DNA of 64,000 bases, from the NCBI GenBank assembly GCA_945920215.1, contig CAMEJM010000004.1:50506-114505 (forward strand), written 5' to 3'. This DNA comes from an uncultured bacterium. Lineage in GTDB: Bacteria > Bacillota > Clostridia > Oscillospirales > CAG-272. Shown piece after piece: positions 1-9,112 of the stretch. Below the pieces are notes generated by a model. It was not told the DNA's origin, made no database searches, and saw only the letters and a program-made list of their open reading frames with translations. Each line of letters opens with the position of its first letter. Positions within the stretch are counted from its first letter, which is position 1. A program made the translations under genes and the position numbers.

Positions 1-941
1 CGATTCATTTTTCACACACCTCGGTGCTTCTCTATGAGTGCATCGAAGCCCTGCATATCCGTGACGGTTTCACCTATGTGGACTGCACAACCGGCGGAGG
101 CGGACACAGCCTTGAAATTGCAAAACGTCTCGGAGAGCATTCCCGCCTGATATGCCTTGACCGCGATCAGGACGCGCTGACCGCCGCAAAAGAACGTCTA
201 AAAGATTTCAGTGACAAAATTACATTTGTTCATACCAATTTTGAGGACCTTGAAAACGTACTGGCAAGCCTAAAAATCGACAACCTCGGCGGAGTGCTCG
301 CAGACTTGGGATGCTCCTCATACCAATTCGATACCCCGGAGCGCGGTTTTTCCTATATGCATGACGCCCCCCTTGATATGCGCATGGACGCGGAGGGCGC
401 AAGCCTCACCGCATACGACGTGGTAAACACTTATTCACAAACAGATCTGAAGCGGATCCTCTTTGAATGGGGAGAAGAAAAATTCGCCCCGCGGATAGCC
501 GCCGCCATCGTCGAGGAACGTGAAAAATCTCCCATTCGGACAACCGCGCAACTCAGCGAAATCATCAAAAGCGCAATTCCGGCAGCCGCGCGCAACGGCG
601 GCCCCCACCCCGCAAAGCGTTCTTTTCAGGCAATCCGCATTGAAGTCAATCATGAGTTGGACGCCATATCCCCCGCAATCCACAGCGCAGCCTCTCATAT
701 GGCAAAGACCGGACGGGTGGCTATTATCTCCTTTCACTCTCTGGAAGACAGAATCGTGAAGAACACCTACGCGGAACTGGCGCAGGGTTGCACCTGCCCG
801 CGGGAATTCCCCGTATGTGTCTGCGGCAAAAAACCAACGGTACGCATTCTCACCAAAAAACCAATTCTTCCCTCCGATGAGGAGTTGGAAGTTAATCCGC
901 GCTCCCGCAGCGCAAAATTGCGGGTAGCAGAAAAAGTCTGA
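1..941 (+). CDS. rsmH: 16S rRNA (cytosine(1402)-N4)-methyltransferase RsmH, 5' partial
   Basis: SAM-dependent methyltransferase that N4-methylates C1402 of 16S rRNA in the decoding centre; first or second gene of the mraZ-mraW division cluster. The track starts at a GTG at base 24, but the frame stays open upstream and reads HFSHTSVLLYEC, the conserved N-terminus (HTSVLL) of RsmH, so the true start lies just outside the window and the gene is cut at its 5' end. The SAM-binding GGGGHS loop, the ADLGCSSYQ segment, the RGFSY segment and the SFHSLEDRIVK motif near the C-terminus are all present, with a Cys-rich GCTCPREFPVCVCG insert typical of the family. It is followed after 13 bases by the FtsL-position gene, as in most Firmicutes division clusters. 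Family assignment is secure. Confidence 0.97.
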   Translation, partial: IHFSHTSVLLYECIEALHIRDGFTYVDCTTGGGGHSLEIAKRLGEHSRLICLDRDQDALTAAKERLKDFSDKITFVHTNFEDLENVLASLKIDNLGGVLADLGCSSYQFDTPERGFSYMHDAPLDMRMDAEGASLTAYDVVNTYSQTDLKRILFEWGEEKFAPRIAAAIVEEREKSPIRTTAQLSEIIKSAIPAAARNGGPHPAKRSFQAIRIEVNHELDAISPAIHSAASHMAKTGRVAIISFHSLEDRIVKNTYAELAQGCTCPREFPVCVCGKKPTVRILTKKPILPSDEELEVNPRSRSAKLRVAEKV

Positions 942-954
942 TAAAGGAGCCAGC

Positions 955-1524
955 ATGAGACAGGAAATGAATTTTACCGACACCGAAGCTTATAGCAATC
1001 CTCTGTATCGCAAAATGCGCGAGCGTTTTATTTGCAACGGACATATGACAATCGGCGAAATTATGCTCCACCGCGCACAGAAAGACGGTTATGCAGACGG
1101 CTGCACTGCGTCTGTCGCTGCAGTTGCGGGATGCCAGACCCCTGTCGTCACCGCCAAGACAGCGGCTTCCAGCCCTGAAAAGAATCGGAAGACCTTGCAA
1201 AAACGGCGTGAAAACAAACCGGTCAAAGAGGCGGCTTCCACAGCGGAGGAAGTTGTTGTTTCCAAGACCGCGCCGAAGAACAAACCTTTGATGATTGCTC
1301 TGTGTATGATTCTTTGCGCAGTCATACTGCTGGCGATTATCATCCCGAATATTGCAAGAATTTCTGTCGCTGACGGAGATTTTGGCAAAGGCCAGCTTCA
1401 AAAACTATCTTCTTCCACAGATAGCGAAACGCCCGATAATACCGAAGCGGCTCCCGTCCCCCGTGAGACTTCCCCCTCCTTTGATAATGTCATGGACGCA
1501 TTTTCAAGGAGTTTCGGTAACTGA
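955..1524 (+). CDS. FtsL-position single-pass membrane protein (hypothetical)
   Basis: 189 residues, preceded by an AAGGAG Shine-Dalgarno at the right spacing from ATG 955. A Lys/Arg-rich stretch (about 75-110) leads into one hydrophobic segment (about 111-131, PLMIALCMILCAVILLAIII), then a short Ser/Thr/Pro-rich tail: a bitopic membrane protein whose orientation, long N-terminal half inside, follows from the positive-inside rule. It occupies the slot between rsmH and the PBP gene where ftsL sits in Firmicutes. Against a straightforward FtsL call, the region after the membrane segment is only about 58 residues and lacks the leucine-zipper coiled coil, and the cytoplasmic part is unusually long (FtsL is usually about 100-120 residues). 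I recognise no domain; an FtsL-like divisome role is inferred from position only. Confidence 0.75.
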   Translation: MRQEMNFTDTEAYSNPLYRKMRERFICNGHMTIGEIMLHRAQKDGYADGCTASVAAVAGCQTPVVTAKTAASSPEKNRKTLQKRRENKPVKEAASTAEEVVVSKTAPKNKPLMIALCMILCAVILLAIIIPNIARISVADGDFGKGQLQKLSSSTDSETPDNTEAAPVPRETSPSFDNVMDAFSRSFGN

Positions 1525-1556
1525 AGCATAACTTATCCCGTCTTAAAATAGACTTG

Positions 1557-1593
1557 TATAGCGGTAGATACCCCTGCGGTGTCTGCCGCTATA
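1557..1593 (+). terminator. Strong intercistronic hairpin before the PBP gene
   Basis: TATAGCGGTAGATACC and GGTGTCTGCCGCTATA form a 16-bp stem with two G-U pairs around a 5-base loop (CCTGC), in the 94-base gap between the FtsL-position gene and the PBP gene. It is followed by TTCTCATTTTC, a broken T-run, so it may be a leaky terminator, an attenuator or an mRNA-stabilising hairpin. The PBP start is 26 bases downstream. Confidence 0.6.
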
Positions 1594-1618
1594 TTCTCAT
1601 TTTCAGGCGGAGACAGTC

Positions 1619-3880
1619 ATGGCAAAGACAAAATCAAGAACCGACCCTGTGGGAATCACAAGAAAACGCGCGATGATTCTGTTCATTTCCTTTTCTGTTT
1701 TTCTTGTGTATTTGCTCTCCTACATTCTTTCCATGCAGGTTTTCTCATATGATCGATACCAAGGAAAAGTATTGAACCAGATCACCACCACTTCTCCTCT
1801 GCGCGCCAAGCGTGGGAATATTCTGGACGCCAACGGCAATACCTTGGCAGAAAGCACGACGGAATGGCGTATTTTCCTCTCTCCCGTCGATATACGCGAT
1901 TGCACAAAGAAAGACGGCGTGGACTACGCCACCCTGATTGCACAAGAACTGTCCGCTCTTCTCCCCCTTGATTTTGAGACCATTTATAAAAAGGCCTCCA
2001 ACAGCCGTGTGATTGACGAAACACTCTTGAAACGCGCAGATGAAACCACCTACCGTGCAACTCTCAACCTGATCCGGGAGAAAAACCTCGGAGATATGAT
2101 TCACACCGAGGCGTTTTATTCACGGTATTATCCCAACGGTAAATTTCTCTGTCAGGTACTTGGCTTTACCGGAAGCGACAGTCAGGGATTATTCGGCTTG
2201 GAATACCAATACAACGAAATTCTGACCGGCAAAGACGGCTACTATGTTTACGCGAAGGATGCGAACGGCAATGAAATGCCGAACCAGTACGTCAGTTACG
2301 TGGAGGCAACCGACGGCAACAGCATTGTCACCACCATCGACAGCTACATACAGCAGCAGCTGGAATATCAGATCAATGAGACGCGCGCAACCTATGACGC
2401 ACAAAACCGCGTCACAGGCATTGTCATGAATGTCAATACAGGCGCCATCCTCGCCATGGCTACTACAAACGGCTTCGACTGCAACGACCCTTACCAGCTC
2501 GATGAGCTTTATCAGAAAAAGCTGGCTGCATCGGGCTACGCGGAAGGCAGCGATGAGTATAAAGCGCTGAAAACCGAGCTGCTCTACACCATGTGGTCCA
2601 ACAAAGCGGTCAGCGAGCTGTATGAACCCGGCTCTACGTTCAAAATCTTTACCTCCTGTGTGGGTCTGGAAACGGGTGCCACTACCATGCAGGACCACTA
2701 TTCCTGCTCCGGTTCTCTGCGCATCGGCGGTTATAACATCTCCTGCCATAAGAGAGGCGGGCATGGCTCCGGCTTCACCTTTGCCTATGGGCTGCAAAAC
2801 TCCTGTAATCCCACCATGATGACGGTCGCCGCAAAAATCGGCGCGGAGCGTTTCTATGAGTATTTTGGGAAATTCGGTTATCTCGATAAAACCGGCATCG
2901 ACCTGCCGAGCGAAGCAAAAACCATTTTCCACACGCTGGCGGGCCTCGGGACCACCGAGCTTGCTACCTCCTCTTTCGGACAACGGTTTAAGGTCACGAT
3001 GATACAGCAGCTGACCATGGTGGCTTGCGCGGCAAACGGCGGCAAGCTTGTGACTCCCTATCTTGTGCAAAAGGTAGTGGACGCGGACGGCAATGTTATC
3101 AGCGAGCATGAAACCGATATCAAGCGCACTGTCATATCCGAGGAAACCTCACGGCAAATCGCCGCATGCCTTGAAGAAGGCGTCTCGGGAAACGGCGGTG
3201 CGAAAAACGCATATGTAGCGGGATACAAAGTGGCTGCCAAAACAGGTACCAGTCAGAAATTCGATATTCTCGATGAAAACGGTAACTCTTATCTGCGCGT
3301 CGGATCCTGCGTGGCGTTTGCTCCCTCCGATCAGCCGGAAATCGCCTGCATTATCGTTGTGGACGAACCGCAGAACGGCAAGTACGGCAGCATGGTCGCG
3401 GCGCCCTATATTTCCGGACTTTTGACAAACGTGCTTCCGTATCTTAACTTTGAGGCAAAATATTCAGAAGAAGATCGCACTGCCGTCGTGGGCAACTATG
3501 TCGGTCAAAGCGTTACCGATGCCAAGAAGGCGCTGAAGGATGCCGGGCTTACCTGTCGGGTCATCGGAGACGGCACGCAAATCACCTCGCAGGTTCCCTC
3601 ACCGGAGACGGTCCTGCGGTGCGAGGGCGGCTGCGTCCTACTCTATACAGACGGCGCCCTCGAGGAGTACACAACGGTACCGAATTTACGCGGCTTGGAC
3701 GCACAAACAGCAAACGCTATGCTCCTGAACGCCGGATTGAACATTGAAGTGGCAGGCGCCAAAAACTTTTATATCGGACAGAATGCCACAGTCATCACAC
3801 AGGGGGTGGAACCGGGATTAAAAGTCAAGCGCGGTACCGTGGTACGCGTGACGTTTCTGCATACGGACGATCAAGACTGA
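1619..3880 (+). CDS. Class B penicillin-binding protein with PASTA domains (SpoVD/FtsI family)
   Basis: Transpeptidase that cross-links septal or spore-cortex peptidoglycan outside the membrane. 753 residues. A signal anchor lies at about 17-39, then the PBP dimerisation domain (about 50-210, with the LRAKRGNILD motif), then the transpeptidase domain with the three active-site motifs visible: S339-TFK (EPGSTFKIF), SCN at about 395-397, and KTG at about 541-543 (AAKTGTSQ). Two PASTA repeats (about 620-685 and 688-750) close the protein. The PASTA-bearing architecture and the position between an ftsL-like gene and murE fit both the division PBP (FtsI/Pbp2B) and the sporulation PBP SpoVD of Clostridia; the sequence alone does not separate them. 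GGCGGAGA precedes the ATG at a usable distance. Confidence 0.93.
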   Translation: MAKTKSRTDPVGITRKRAMILFISFSVFLVYLLSYILSMQVFSYDRYQGKVLNQITTTSPLRAKRGNILDANGNTLAESTTEWRIFLSPVDIRDCTKKDGVDYATLIAQELSALLPLDFETIYKKASNSRVIDETLLKRADETTYRATLNLIREKNLGDMIHTEAFYSRYYPNGKFLCQVLGFTGSDSQGLFGLEYQYNEILTGKDGYYVYAKDANGNEMPNQYVSYVEATDGNSIVTTIDSYIQQQLEYQINETRATYDAQNRVTGIVMNVNTGAILAMATTNGFDCNDPYQLDELYQKKLAASGYAEGSDEYKALKTELLYTMWSNKAVSELYEPGSTFKIFTSCVGLETGATTMQDHYSCSGSLRIGGYNISCHKRGGHGSGFTFAYGLQNSCNPTMMTVAAKIGAERFYEYFGKFGYLDKTGIDLPSEAKTIFHTLAGLGTTELATSSFGQRFKVTMIQQLTMVACAANGGKLVTPYLVQKVVDADGNVISEHETDIKRTVISEETSRQIAACLEEGVSGNGGAKNAYVAGYKVAAKTGTSQKFDILDENGNSYLRVGSCVAFAPSDQPEIACIIVVDEPQNGKYGSMVAAPYISGLLTNVLPYLNFEAKYSEEDRTAVVGNYVGQSVTDAKKALKDAGLTCRVIGDGTQITSQVPSPETVLRCEGGCVLLYTDGALEEYTTVPNLRGLDAQTANAMLLNAGLNIEVAGAKNFYIGQNATVITQGVEPGLKVKRGTVVRVTFLHTDDQD

Positions 3881-3917
3881 TGATAAACATCAGAGAAAAA
3901 CGATCGAGGTCTTTGAT

Positions 3918-5465
3918 ATGAAATTATCCGAATTGCTTTCCGCCGGAGAATACCGTCCCCTGACCGCCTGCCCTCTTCCCGAAGAAGTCGCTGTCGGAGA
4001 AATCGTCAGCGATACACGTTCCCTCTCTCCCGGCTGTCTGTTTGTCTGTCTTGCCGGCACCCGTTTTGATACACATCAATGTCTCTCCGAAGTCGCAACG
4101 GCGGGCGCCGCGGTTGCACTTGTCGAGGAAAATGCGGAATACGAAATTCCCGCAGGGCTGATTTGTCTGGAAGTGGCTTCCACCAGAAAAGCGCTCGCGC
4201 TTGTATGGAGCAGATTCTGCGGAGAGCCGCAGAAGAAAATGCGGATGATAGGCGTCACGGGAACCAACGGCAAAACCTCCGTTGCGACCATGTTGGATAC
4301 CGTTTTGCGTGCAGCAGGCTGTCGCACCGCGCTTCTCGGTACCATCGGGTGCGTCATTGACGGAGAGCCGTATAGCGGCGAAAGCGAAAACGCCGCCAAG
4401 CGCCTGACCACCATGACCACCCCCGACCCGGATATTCTTTACCCACTTCTGAAAAGCGCCGCGGAGCGCGGGGTCACGCACGTTATTATGGAAGTGTCCT
4501 CGCACGCGCTGGCGCTCGGAAAGGTATCCCCGATTCTGTTTGACGAGGCGGTGTTTACCAACCTCTCCCCAGAGCACCTGGATTTCCATCACGATATGGA
4601 ATCGTACGGGCAGGCAAAGGAAATCCTGTTTGACCAGTGCCGGCATGCAACGCTCAACTGTGATGACGCATTCGGCGCTTCCTTGGCAGGAAAACTACTG
4701 TGCCCACACGATGACTGCGGGTGCGTTTGGGTCGGGAACGTCACCGTCTCCTGTGTGGAAGATCTCGCGGCGGAGGGCGTCCGGTATTTTTACAGAAACG
4801 GAAGAATCACGCATCTTTTGCATATGCCTTTTCCCGGTATGTTTACGGTATACAACTCCATGCTGGCAGCAACCGCCGCCATTTCCCTCGGTATACCTCC
4901 CACAATTGCATTTTCCGCTTTGGAGAATATGAAACCCATACCGGGGCGCATGGAACGTATCAGCGATACCGAAGATGATATCCGCGTATACATCGACTTT
5001 GCCCATACCGAGACAGCGCTCCGCAATCTGTTGAAAACCGCGCGCCGCCTGCTCTCCGGAACGGGAGGACTTGTGCTGGTATTCGGCTGCGGCGGCGACC
5101 GGGACAAAACGAAACGCGCTCCCATGGGAAAATGCGCAGCCGAGCTGGCGGATTTCACGATTGTCACAAGCGATAACAGCCGCACCGAAGAAACGCAGAG
5201 CATTATAGACGATATTTTGCTGGGCCACACAAAAGCTGGGGCGCGCGTCGTCATCCCGGACCGTCAACGCGCCATTGAATACGCGATTGCCAACGCCGGC
5301 AGCGGAGACGTTATTCTGCTCGCCGGAAAGGGACATGAACAGTATGAAATCAAAGGGGAACGCATATTGCCGTTCGACGAAAGAAAAATTGCCCGGGAGG
5401 CGCTAAATACACGCAAAGCAGGACATACTACCCAAAGAGAGGGGCAAGCGAACGTATGCGAATAA
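3918..5465 (+). CDS. murE: UDP-N-acetylmuramyl-tripeptide synthetase MurE
   Basis: Cytoplasmic Mur ligase adding the third stem-peptide residue (usually meso-diaminopimelate in Clostridia) to UDP-MurNAc-L-Ala-D-Glu. 515 residues. N-terminal UDP-substrate domain (SDTRSLSPGCLFV), central ATPase domain with the P-loop GVTGTNGKTS (about 111-120) and the THVIMEVSSHAL segment, and C-terminal ligand domain with GCGGDRDKTKR and LAGKGHEQYE. The amino-acid selectivity motif reads DNSR rather than the usual DNPR of DAP-adding enzymes; the flanking N and R that contact DAP are kept, so DAP remains the likely substrate. The last 10 bases overlap murF, indicating translational coupling. Confidence 0.96.
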   Translation: MKLSELLSAGEYRPLTACPLPEEVAVGEIVSDTRSLSPGCLFVCLAGTRFDTHQCLSEVATAGAAVALVEENAEYEIPAGLICLEVASTRKALALVWSRFCGEPQKKMRMIGVTGTNGKTSVATMLDTVLRAAGCRTALLGTIGCVIDGEPYSGESENAAKRLTTMTTPDPDILYPLLKSAAERGVTHVIMEVSSHALALGKVSPILFDEAVFTNLSPEHLDFHHDMESYGQAKEILFDQCRHATLNCDDAFGASLAGKLLCPHDDCGCVWVGNVTVSCVEDLAAEGVRYFYRNGRITHLLHMPFPGMFTVYNSMLAATAAISLGIPPTIAFSALENMKPIPGRMERISDTEDDIRVYIDFAHTETALRNLLKTARRLLSGTGGLVLVFGCGGDRDKTKRAPMGKCAAELADFTIVTSDNSRTEETQSIIDDILLGHTKAGARVVIPDRQRAIEYAIANAGSGDVILLAGKGHEQYEIKGERILPFDERKIAREALNTRKAGHTTQREGQANVCE

Positions 5466-6877
5466 AACTCGGTCATCCTCTGCTTGTCAAAACGGTAACT
5501 GACGCTTGCCGCGGAGTGCTGAAATGTCATGAAAACGTCTGCACTCTGCAAGCCGTCACACACTTAACAACCGATTCTCGTGAGGTGGAGCGCGGGGATC
5601 TGTTCGTTGCCCTGCAAGGTGAAAACGGCGACGGACACAACTACATTGAAAAAGCGATGGAAGCCGGCGCCTCCTTAATTCTGTGTGCGCACGACCGCGC
5701 CCCCTGTCCATTGATGAATACCTGTTGTATTCTCGTAGAAGATACCATGCGTGCGCTTTCCAGTCTGGCGGCAGCGTATGCAGGAGACATTCCCCATACC
5801 ACCATTGCCGTCACGGGCAGCGTGGGAAAAACCACCGCACGGCGCTTTTTAAGTTGTGTTCTCGGACAGCGTTTTCATGTTCATGAGAGTCCGGAAAACT
5901 ACAACAACCTGCTCGGCGTTTGTCTGACGCTGCTGACAATGCCGCAGGATACCGAAGTTCTTATTGCGGAATGCGGTATGGACGGCGCGGGACAAATATC
6001 GGTTCTTTCAAGACTTCTTTGCCCGGAATACGCCGTGATTACCAACGTCGGCGTATCTCATATGGAAAAGCTCGGGTCTCGGCGCGCCATTTGCCAAGCA
6101 AAGCTTGAGATTGTCGACGGGATGCACGGCGGAAAAGTTTTGATTGAGGGTGACGACGCCTATCTGAACCTCTATGCCCCATGTCATGCCGTCACCGTTT
6201 CGGCAACCAACGCAGGGGCGCTTTACCGTGCCATACACGCGCGGTGTGACGAGCACGGGATTTCCTTCGACTTTGTATCTCCCGCGGGGGTATATACAAA
6301 TATGCGCATTCCCTCGCTTGGCATGCACACGCTCTCCTGCGCCGCCTTTGCCGTGGCAATGGGGCAGATCCTCGGAATGACGGAAGTAGAAATCCGCGCA
6401 GGGCTCATGCGCTACTCCCCACAGTTTCAGCGCCAAAGCCTCCTGCATTTCGGACGCGTCACCGTACTCTTAGACGCCTACAATGCCTGCCCGGATTCCA
6501 TGAAGGCAGCTTGCGCTTCCGTAAAACTGCTTTCAGAGAGTTCCGGCGGCGGAAAAATCGCCGTTCTCGGAGACATGAAAGAACTGGGACGGGAAAGTGA
6601 AGCTTTTCACCGCGACATCGGAGCCCATATCGCCGCGGAAGGGTTCAAAGCACTGATTGCGATCGGGGAGCAAGCCCGGGAGTACGCTCTCGGCGCGACA
6701 GCGAGTGGTATGGCTAAACAAAACATACGGGTTTTCCCATCCGACGCGCCCGTCGAAGAAATTTTTGCCGCTTTGCTTCCGTACATAGACGCCTATGACG
6801 TGGTACTCTTGAAAGGCTCACGCGCCATGCGTCTGGAAAGGCTGATCGCCCCTCTGAAAGAAACACTTCTGTCGTAA
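5456..6877 (+). CDS. murF: UDP-N-acetylmuramoyl-tripeptide--D-alanyl-D-alanine ligase MurF
   Basis: Adds the D-Ala-D-Ala dipeptide to UDP-MurNAc-tripeptide, the last cytoplasmic step before the lipid stage. 473 residues, family-typical. N-terminal UDP-binding region with LTTDSREVERGDLFVAL, ATPase P-loop TGSVGKTT (about 121-128), the NYNNLLGVCLTLL segment, and a C-terminal domain with VLLDAYNACPDSMKAA and VLGDMKELG. Starts inside the end of murE (10-base overlap) and is followed 15 bases later by mraY, so it is mid-operon. The start ATG 5456 is preceded by an AGAGAGGGGC purine stretch inside murE. Confidence 0.96.
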   Translation: MRIKLGHPLLVKTVTDACRGVLKCHENVCTLQAVTHLTTDSREVERGDLFVALQGENGDGHNYIEKAMEAGASLILCAHDRAPCPLMNTCCILVEDTMRALSSLAAAYAGDIPHTTIAVTGSVGKTTARRFLSCVLGQRFHVHESPENYNNLLGVCLTLLTMPQDTEVLIAECGMDGAGQISVLSRLLCPEYAVITNVGVSHMEKLGSRRAICQAKLEIVDGMHGGKVLIEGDDAYLNLYAPCHAVTVSATNAGALYRAIHARCDEHGISFDFVSPAGVYTNMRIPSLGMHTLSCAAFAVAMGQILGMTEVEIRAGLMRYSPQFQRQSLLHFGRVTVLLDAYNACPDSMKAACASVKLLSESSGGGKIAVLGDMKELGRESEAFHRDIGAHIAAEGFKALIAIGEQAREYALGATASGMAKQNIRVFPSDAPVEEIFAALLPYIDAYDVVLLKGSRAMRLERLIAPLKETLLS

Positions 6878-6892
6878 TCGAAAGGAGCAGCA

Positions 6893-7897
6893 ATGAACGC
6901 CTATCTGTTTTCCACCCTGCTGACCCTGACCGTATTTGTTTTCACGGTGCTGTCCACAGGGGCAATTTTGCCGCTTTTACACCGCAAACACGCAGGACAA
7001 ATCATTCTGGAGATAGGTCCCAACTGGCACAAAAGCAAAGAGGGGACTCCTACAATGGGCGGCATTGCTCCGATCATCGCCGTGATACTGGGGGGAGGAG
7101 TCTTTCTTGCTTCCTCCAAAGCCGCGGGAGTCTCGGACGCCGCGACCCCGTTTCTCCTGACTCTGCTCTTTGCGCTCGGAAACGCCGGGGTCGGAATGGT
7201 CGATGATATCACAAAGATCGCAAAAAAGCGAAATTTGGGTCTTACCCCTTGGCAGAAGCTTATGCTGCAATCCGCGTTAGCCGCAGCATATCTTGTGATG
7301 CTGCGCCTTTTCGGCGGTGTGGATACCTCTCTCGGGCTGCCGTTTCTGAATACGGGCTTGGACATCGGATTCTTGTGGTATCCGCTTTGTTTTCTCATGA
7401 TACTCTGGTTTGTCAACTGCGCAAACCTTACCGACGGCATAGACGGTCTTGCTTCCTCGGTTGCCGCCGTAGTCGCGCTCGGATATCTCGCTTTCGCTTT
7501 TGCTCTCTCCTCGTTTTCGCTCAGTCTGTGCAGCAGCTGTATGCTCGGCGCCGCCCTCGGATTCCTTGTTTATAACCGTCACCCCGCGCGCATTTTCATG
7601 GGGGACACCGGTTCCCTGTTTTTCGGTGCGCTTGCCATAGGCTCTGCATTTCTCTCCGGGTCTTTTCTGACAATCCTGTTACTCGGTATTATTTATACGC
7701 TGGAAGGGATATCCGTGGTATTACAGGTTGCCGTATTCAAGCTGGCGCACGGGAAACGCCTGTTCCGTATGGCGCCCTTTCATCATCATCTTGAGAAATG
7801 CGGTTGGAGCGAACGGAAAATCACCGTCGCTTTCTCGCTGATAACCCTTTTATTCGGAGGGCTTGCGCTGTGGGGATTCCTATCATGCAGACAATGA
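6893..7897 (+). CDS. mraY: Phospho-N-acetylmuramoyl-pentapeptide-transferase MraY
   Basis: Integral membrane enzyme that moves phospho-MurNAc-pentapeptide onto undecaprenyl phosphate, making lipid I. 334 residues with about ten hydrophobic segments. Family motifs in order: EGTPTMGGI, the aspartate pair MVDDITKI, NCANLTDGIDGLA, FMGDTGSLFFG, and the histidine-rich PFHHHLEKCGW near the C-terminus. The AAAGGAG ribosome site sits 5 bases before ATG 6893. Downstream it overlaps ftsW directly; the murD gene that usually lies between mraY and ftsW is absent here. Confidence 0.97.
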   Translation: MNAYLFSTLLTLTVFVFTVLSTGAILPLLHRKHAGQIILEIGPNWHKSKEGTPTMGGIAPIIAVILGGGVFLASSKAAGVSDAATPFLLTLLFALGNAGVGMVDDITKIAKKRNLGLTPWQKLMLQSALAAAYLVMLRLFGGVDTSLGLPFLNTGLDIGFLWYPLCFLMILWFVNCANLTDGIDGLASSVAAVVALGYLAFAFALSSFSLSLCSSCMLGAALGFLVYNRHPARIFMGDTGSLFFGALAIGSAFLSGSFLTILLLGIIYTLEGISVVLQVAVFKLAHGKRLFRMAPFHHHLEKCGWSERKITVAFSLITLLFGGLALWGFLSCRQ

Positions 7898-9105
7898 CCG
7901 CATCTGCCGAAACGCCAAAAAAAGAGCGTTCCTTTTTCTCGCGTCTTGCCTTTGACCCCGGCACGACCTTGCGTGATTTCAGAATCGAAAAGAACGCGCC
8001 CCGCTTTGACCCGATCCTACTGGGTATCATTCTGACTTTGGTCATCTGCGGCTCTCTGATGATTTTCTCCGCCAGTTTCGCCTATGCGGAATACCGGTAC
8101 GGTGACAGTTACTATTTTATCGGCAGACAAATCATATGGGTAATTCTCAGTTTGGCTCTGATGCTTTTCAGCTCCATGCTGACCCCTGCGTTCTATAAAC
8201 ATTTGGCTCTGCCGCTCTACTGCACGGTACTGGTTCTGCTCGTGGCGGTCCTTATCATCGGGCAGATCGGCAACGGCGCACAACGCTGGATATCCATCGG
8301 TCCCATCACCATACAGCCCTCAGAGATCGCCAAAACATCGCTGGTACTGATTCTTGCGCGGTATTTTTCCGTGTTTTCAAAACAAGCACTGGAAATCAAG
8401 AACCGCCCGCGCATGCTTTTGTGGGGGACGCTGATTCCCTTCTGCTTTATCGGTTTGTTCTGTATCCTCGTCATGCTGCAAAAGCATCTTTCGGGTATCA
8501 TCATTCTCGGCTGTATCGGCGTATGTGTCATGTTCGCGTCCGGCATCTCTCTGCGTTATCTCGGCTATTGTTGCGGTGCGGCAGGGGTGGGAGTCACCTG
8601 TCTTGCCCTATTCACGGATTACACAAAGAAACGCATCACGACGTGGCTCAACCCGGAACTATATCCTCTTGAGGGCGGCTGGCAGACCCTGCAAGGTCTG
8701 ATGGCAATCGGCTCCGGCGGGTTCTTCGGTCTCGGCTTCGGGCAAAGCAGATTGAAATACTCCTATGTATCCGAGCCTGCCAACGATATGATTTTTACCA
8801 TCCTGTGCGAAGAACTCGGATTCCTCGGAGCCGCAGCAGTGATTGTGCTGTTCCTGCTGTTCATCTGGCGCGGGGTCAAAATCGGGCTTGGAAATTCTGA
8901 TCCATTTGCACGCCTGACAGCCCTCGGTATCACCGCCAAGGTAGCCATTCAGGTAGTTCTGAACATAGCCGTTGTGACAAACACCATTCCAAACACGGGT
9001 ATTTCACTGCCGTTTTTCAGCTACGGTGGGTCATCCATGCTGATGGTGCTGTTCGAAATGGGAATTCTTCTCTCCATTTCGCGTACATCTGTTTTGAGAA
9101 AGTGA
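7885..9105 (+). CDS. ftsW: Lipid II polymerase / cell division protein FtsW (SEDS family)
   Basis: Septal glycan polymerase of the SEDS family, partner of the class B PBP. 406 residues from ATG 7885, with about ten membrane segments; characteristic stretches are SASFAYAEYRYGDSYYF, IGNGAQRWISIGPITIQPSEIAK, LEGGWQTLQGLMAIGSGGFFGLGFGQS, and the C-terminal TIPNTGISLPFFSYGGSSM, the SEDS signature. The track ORF begins at 7798 inside mraY; ATG 7885 has GGGGA 8 bases upstream and overlaps mraY by 13 bases. A second ATG at 7894 overlaps the mraY stop as ATGA and is also possible. The sequence does not exclude the paralogue RodA/SpoVE, but gene order favours FtsW. Confidence 0.93.
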   Translation: MQTMTASAETPKKERSFFSRLAFDPGTTLRDFRIEKNAPRFDPILLGIILTLVICGSLMIFSASFAYAEYRYGDSYYFIGRQIIWVILSLALMLFSSMLTPAFYKHLALPLYCTVLVLLVAVLIIGQIGNGAQRWISIGPITIQPSEIAKTSLVLILARYFSVFSKQALEIKNRPRMLLWGTLIPFCFIGLFCILVMLQKHLSGIIILGCIGVCVMFASGISLRYLGYCCGAAGVGVTCLALFTDYTKKRITTWLNPELYPLEGGWQTLQGLMAIGSGGFFGLGFGQSRLKYSYVSEPANDMIFTILCEELGFLGAAAVIVLFLLFIWRGVKIGLGNSDPFARLTALGITAKVAIQVVLNIAVVTNTIPNTGISLPFFSYGGSSMLMVLFEMGILLSISRTSVLRK

Positions 9106-9112
9106 GAGAGGT

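Noticed and set aside
2189-3109. Antisense ORF of 306 residues opposite the PBP gene
   Set aside because: Composition typical of a codon-bias shadow; the opposite frame encodes all PBP motifs.
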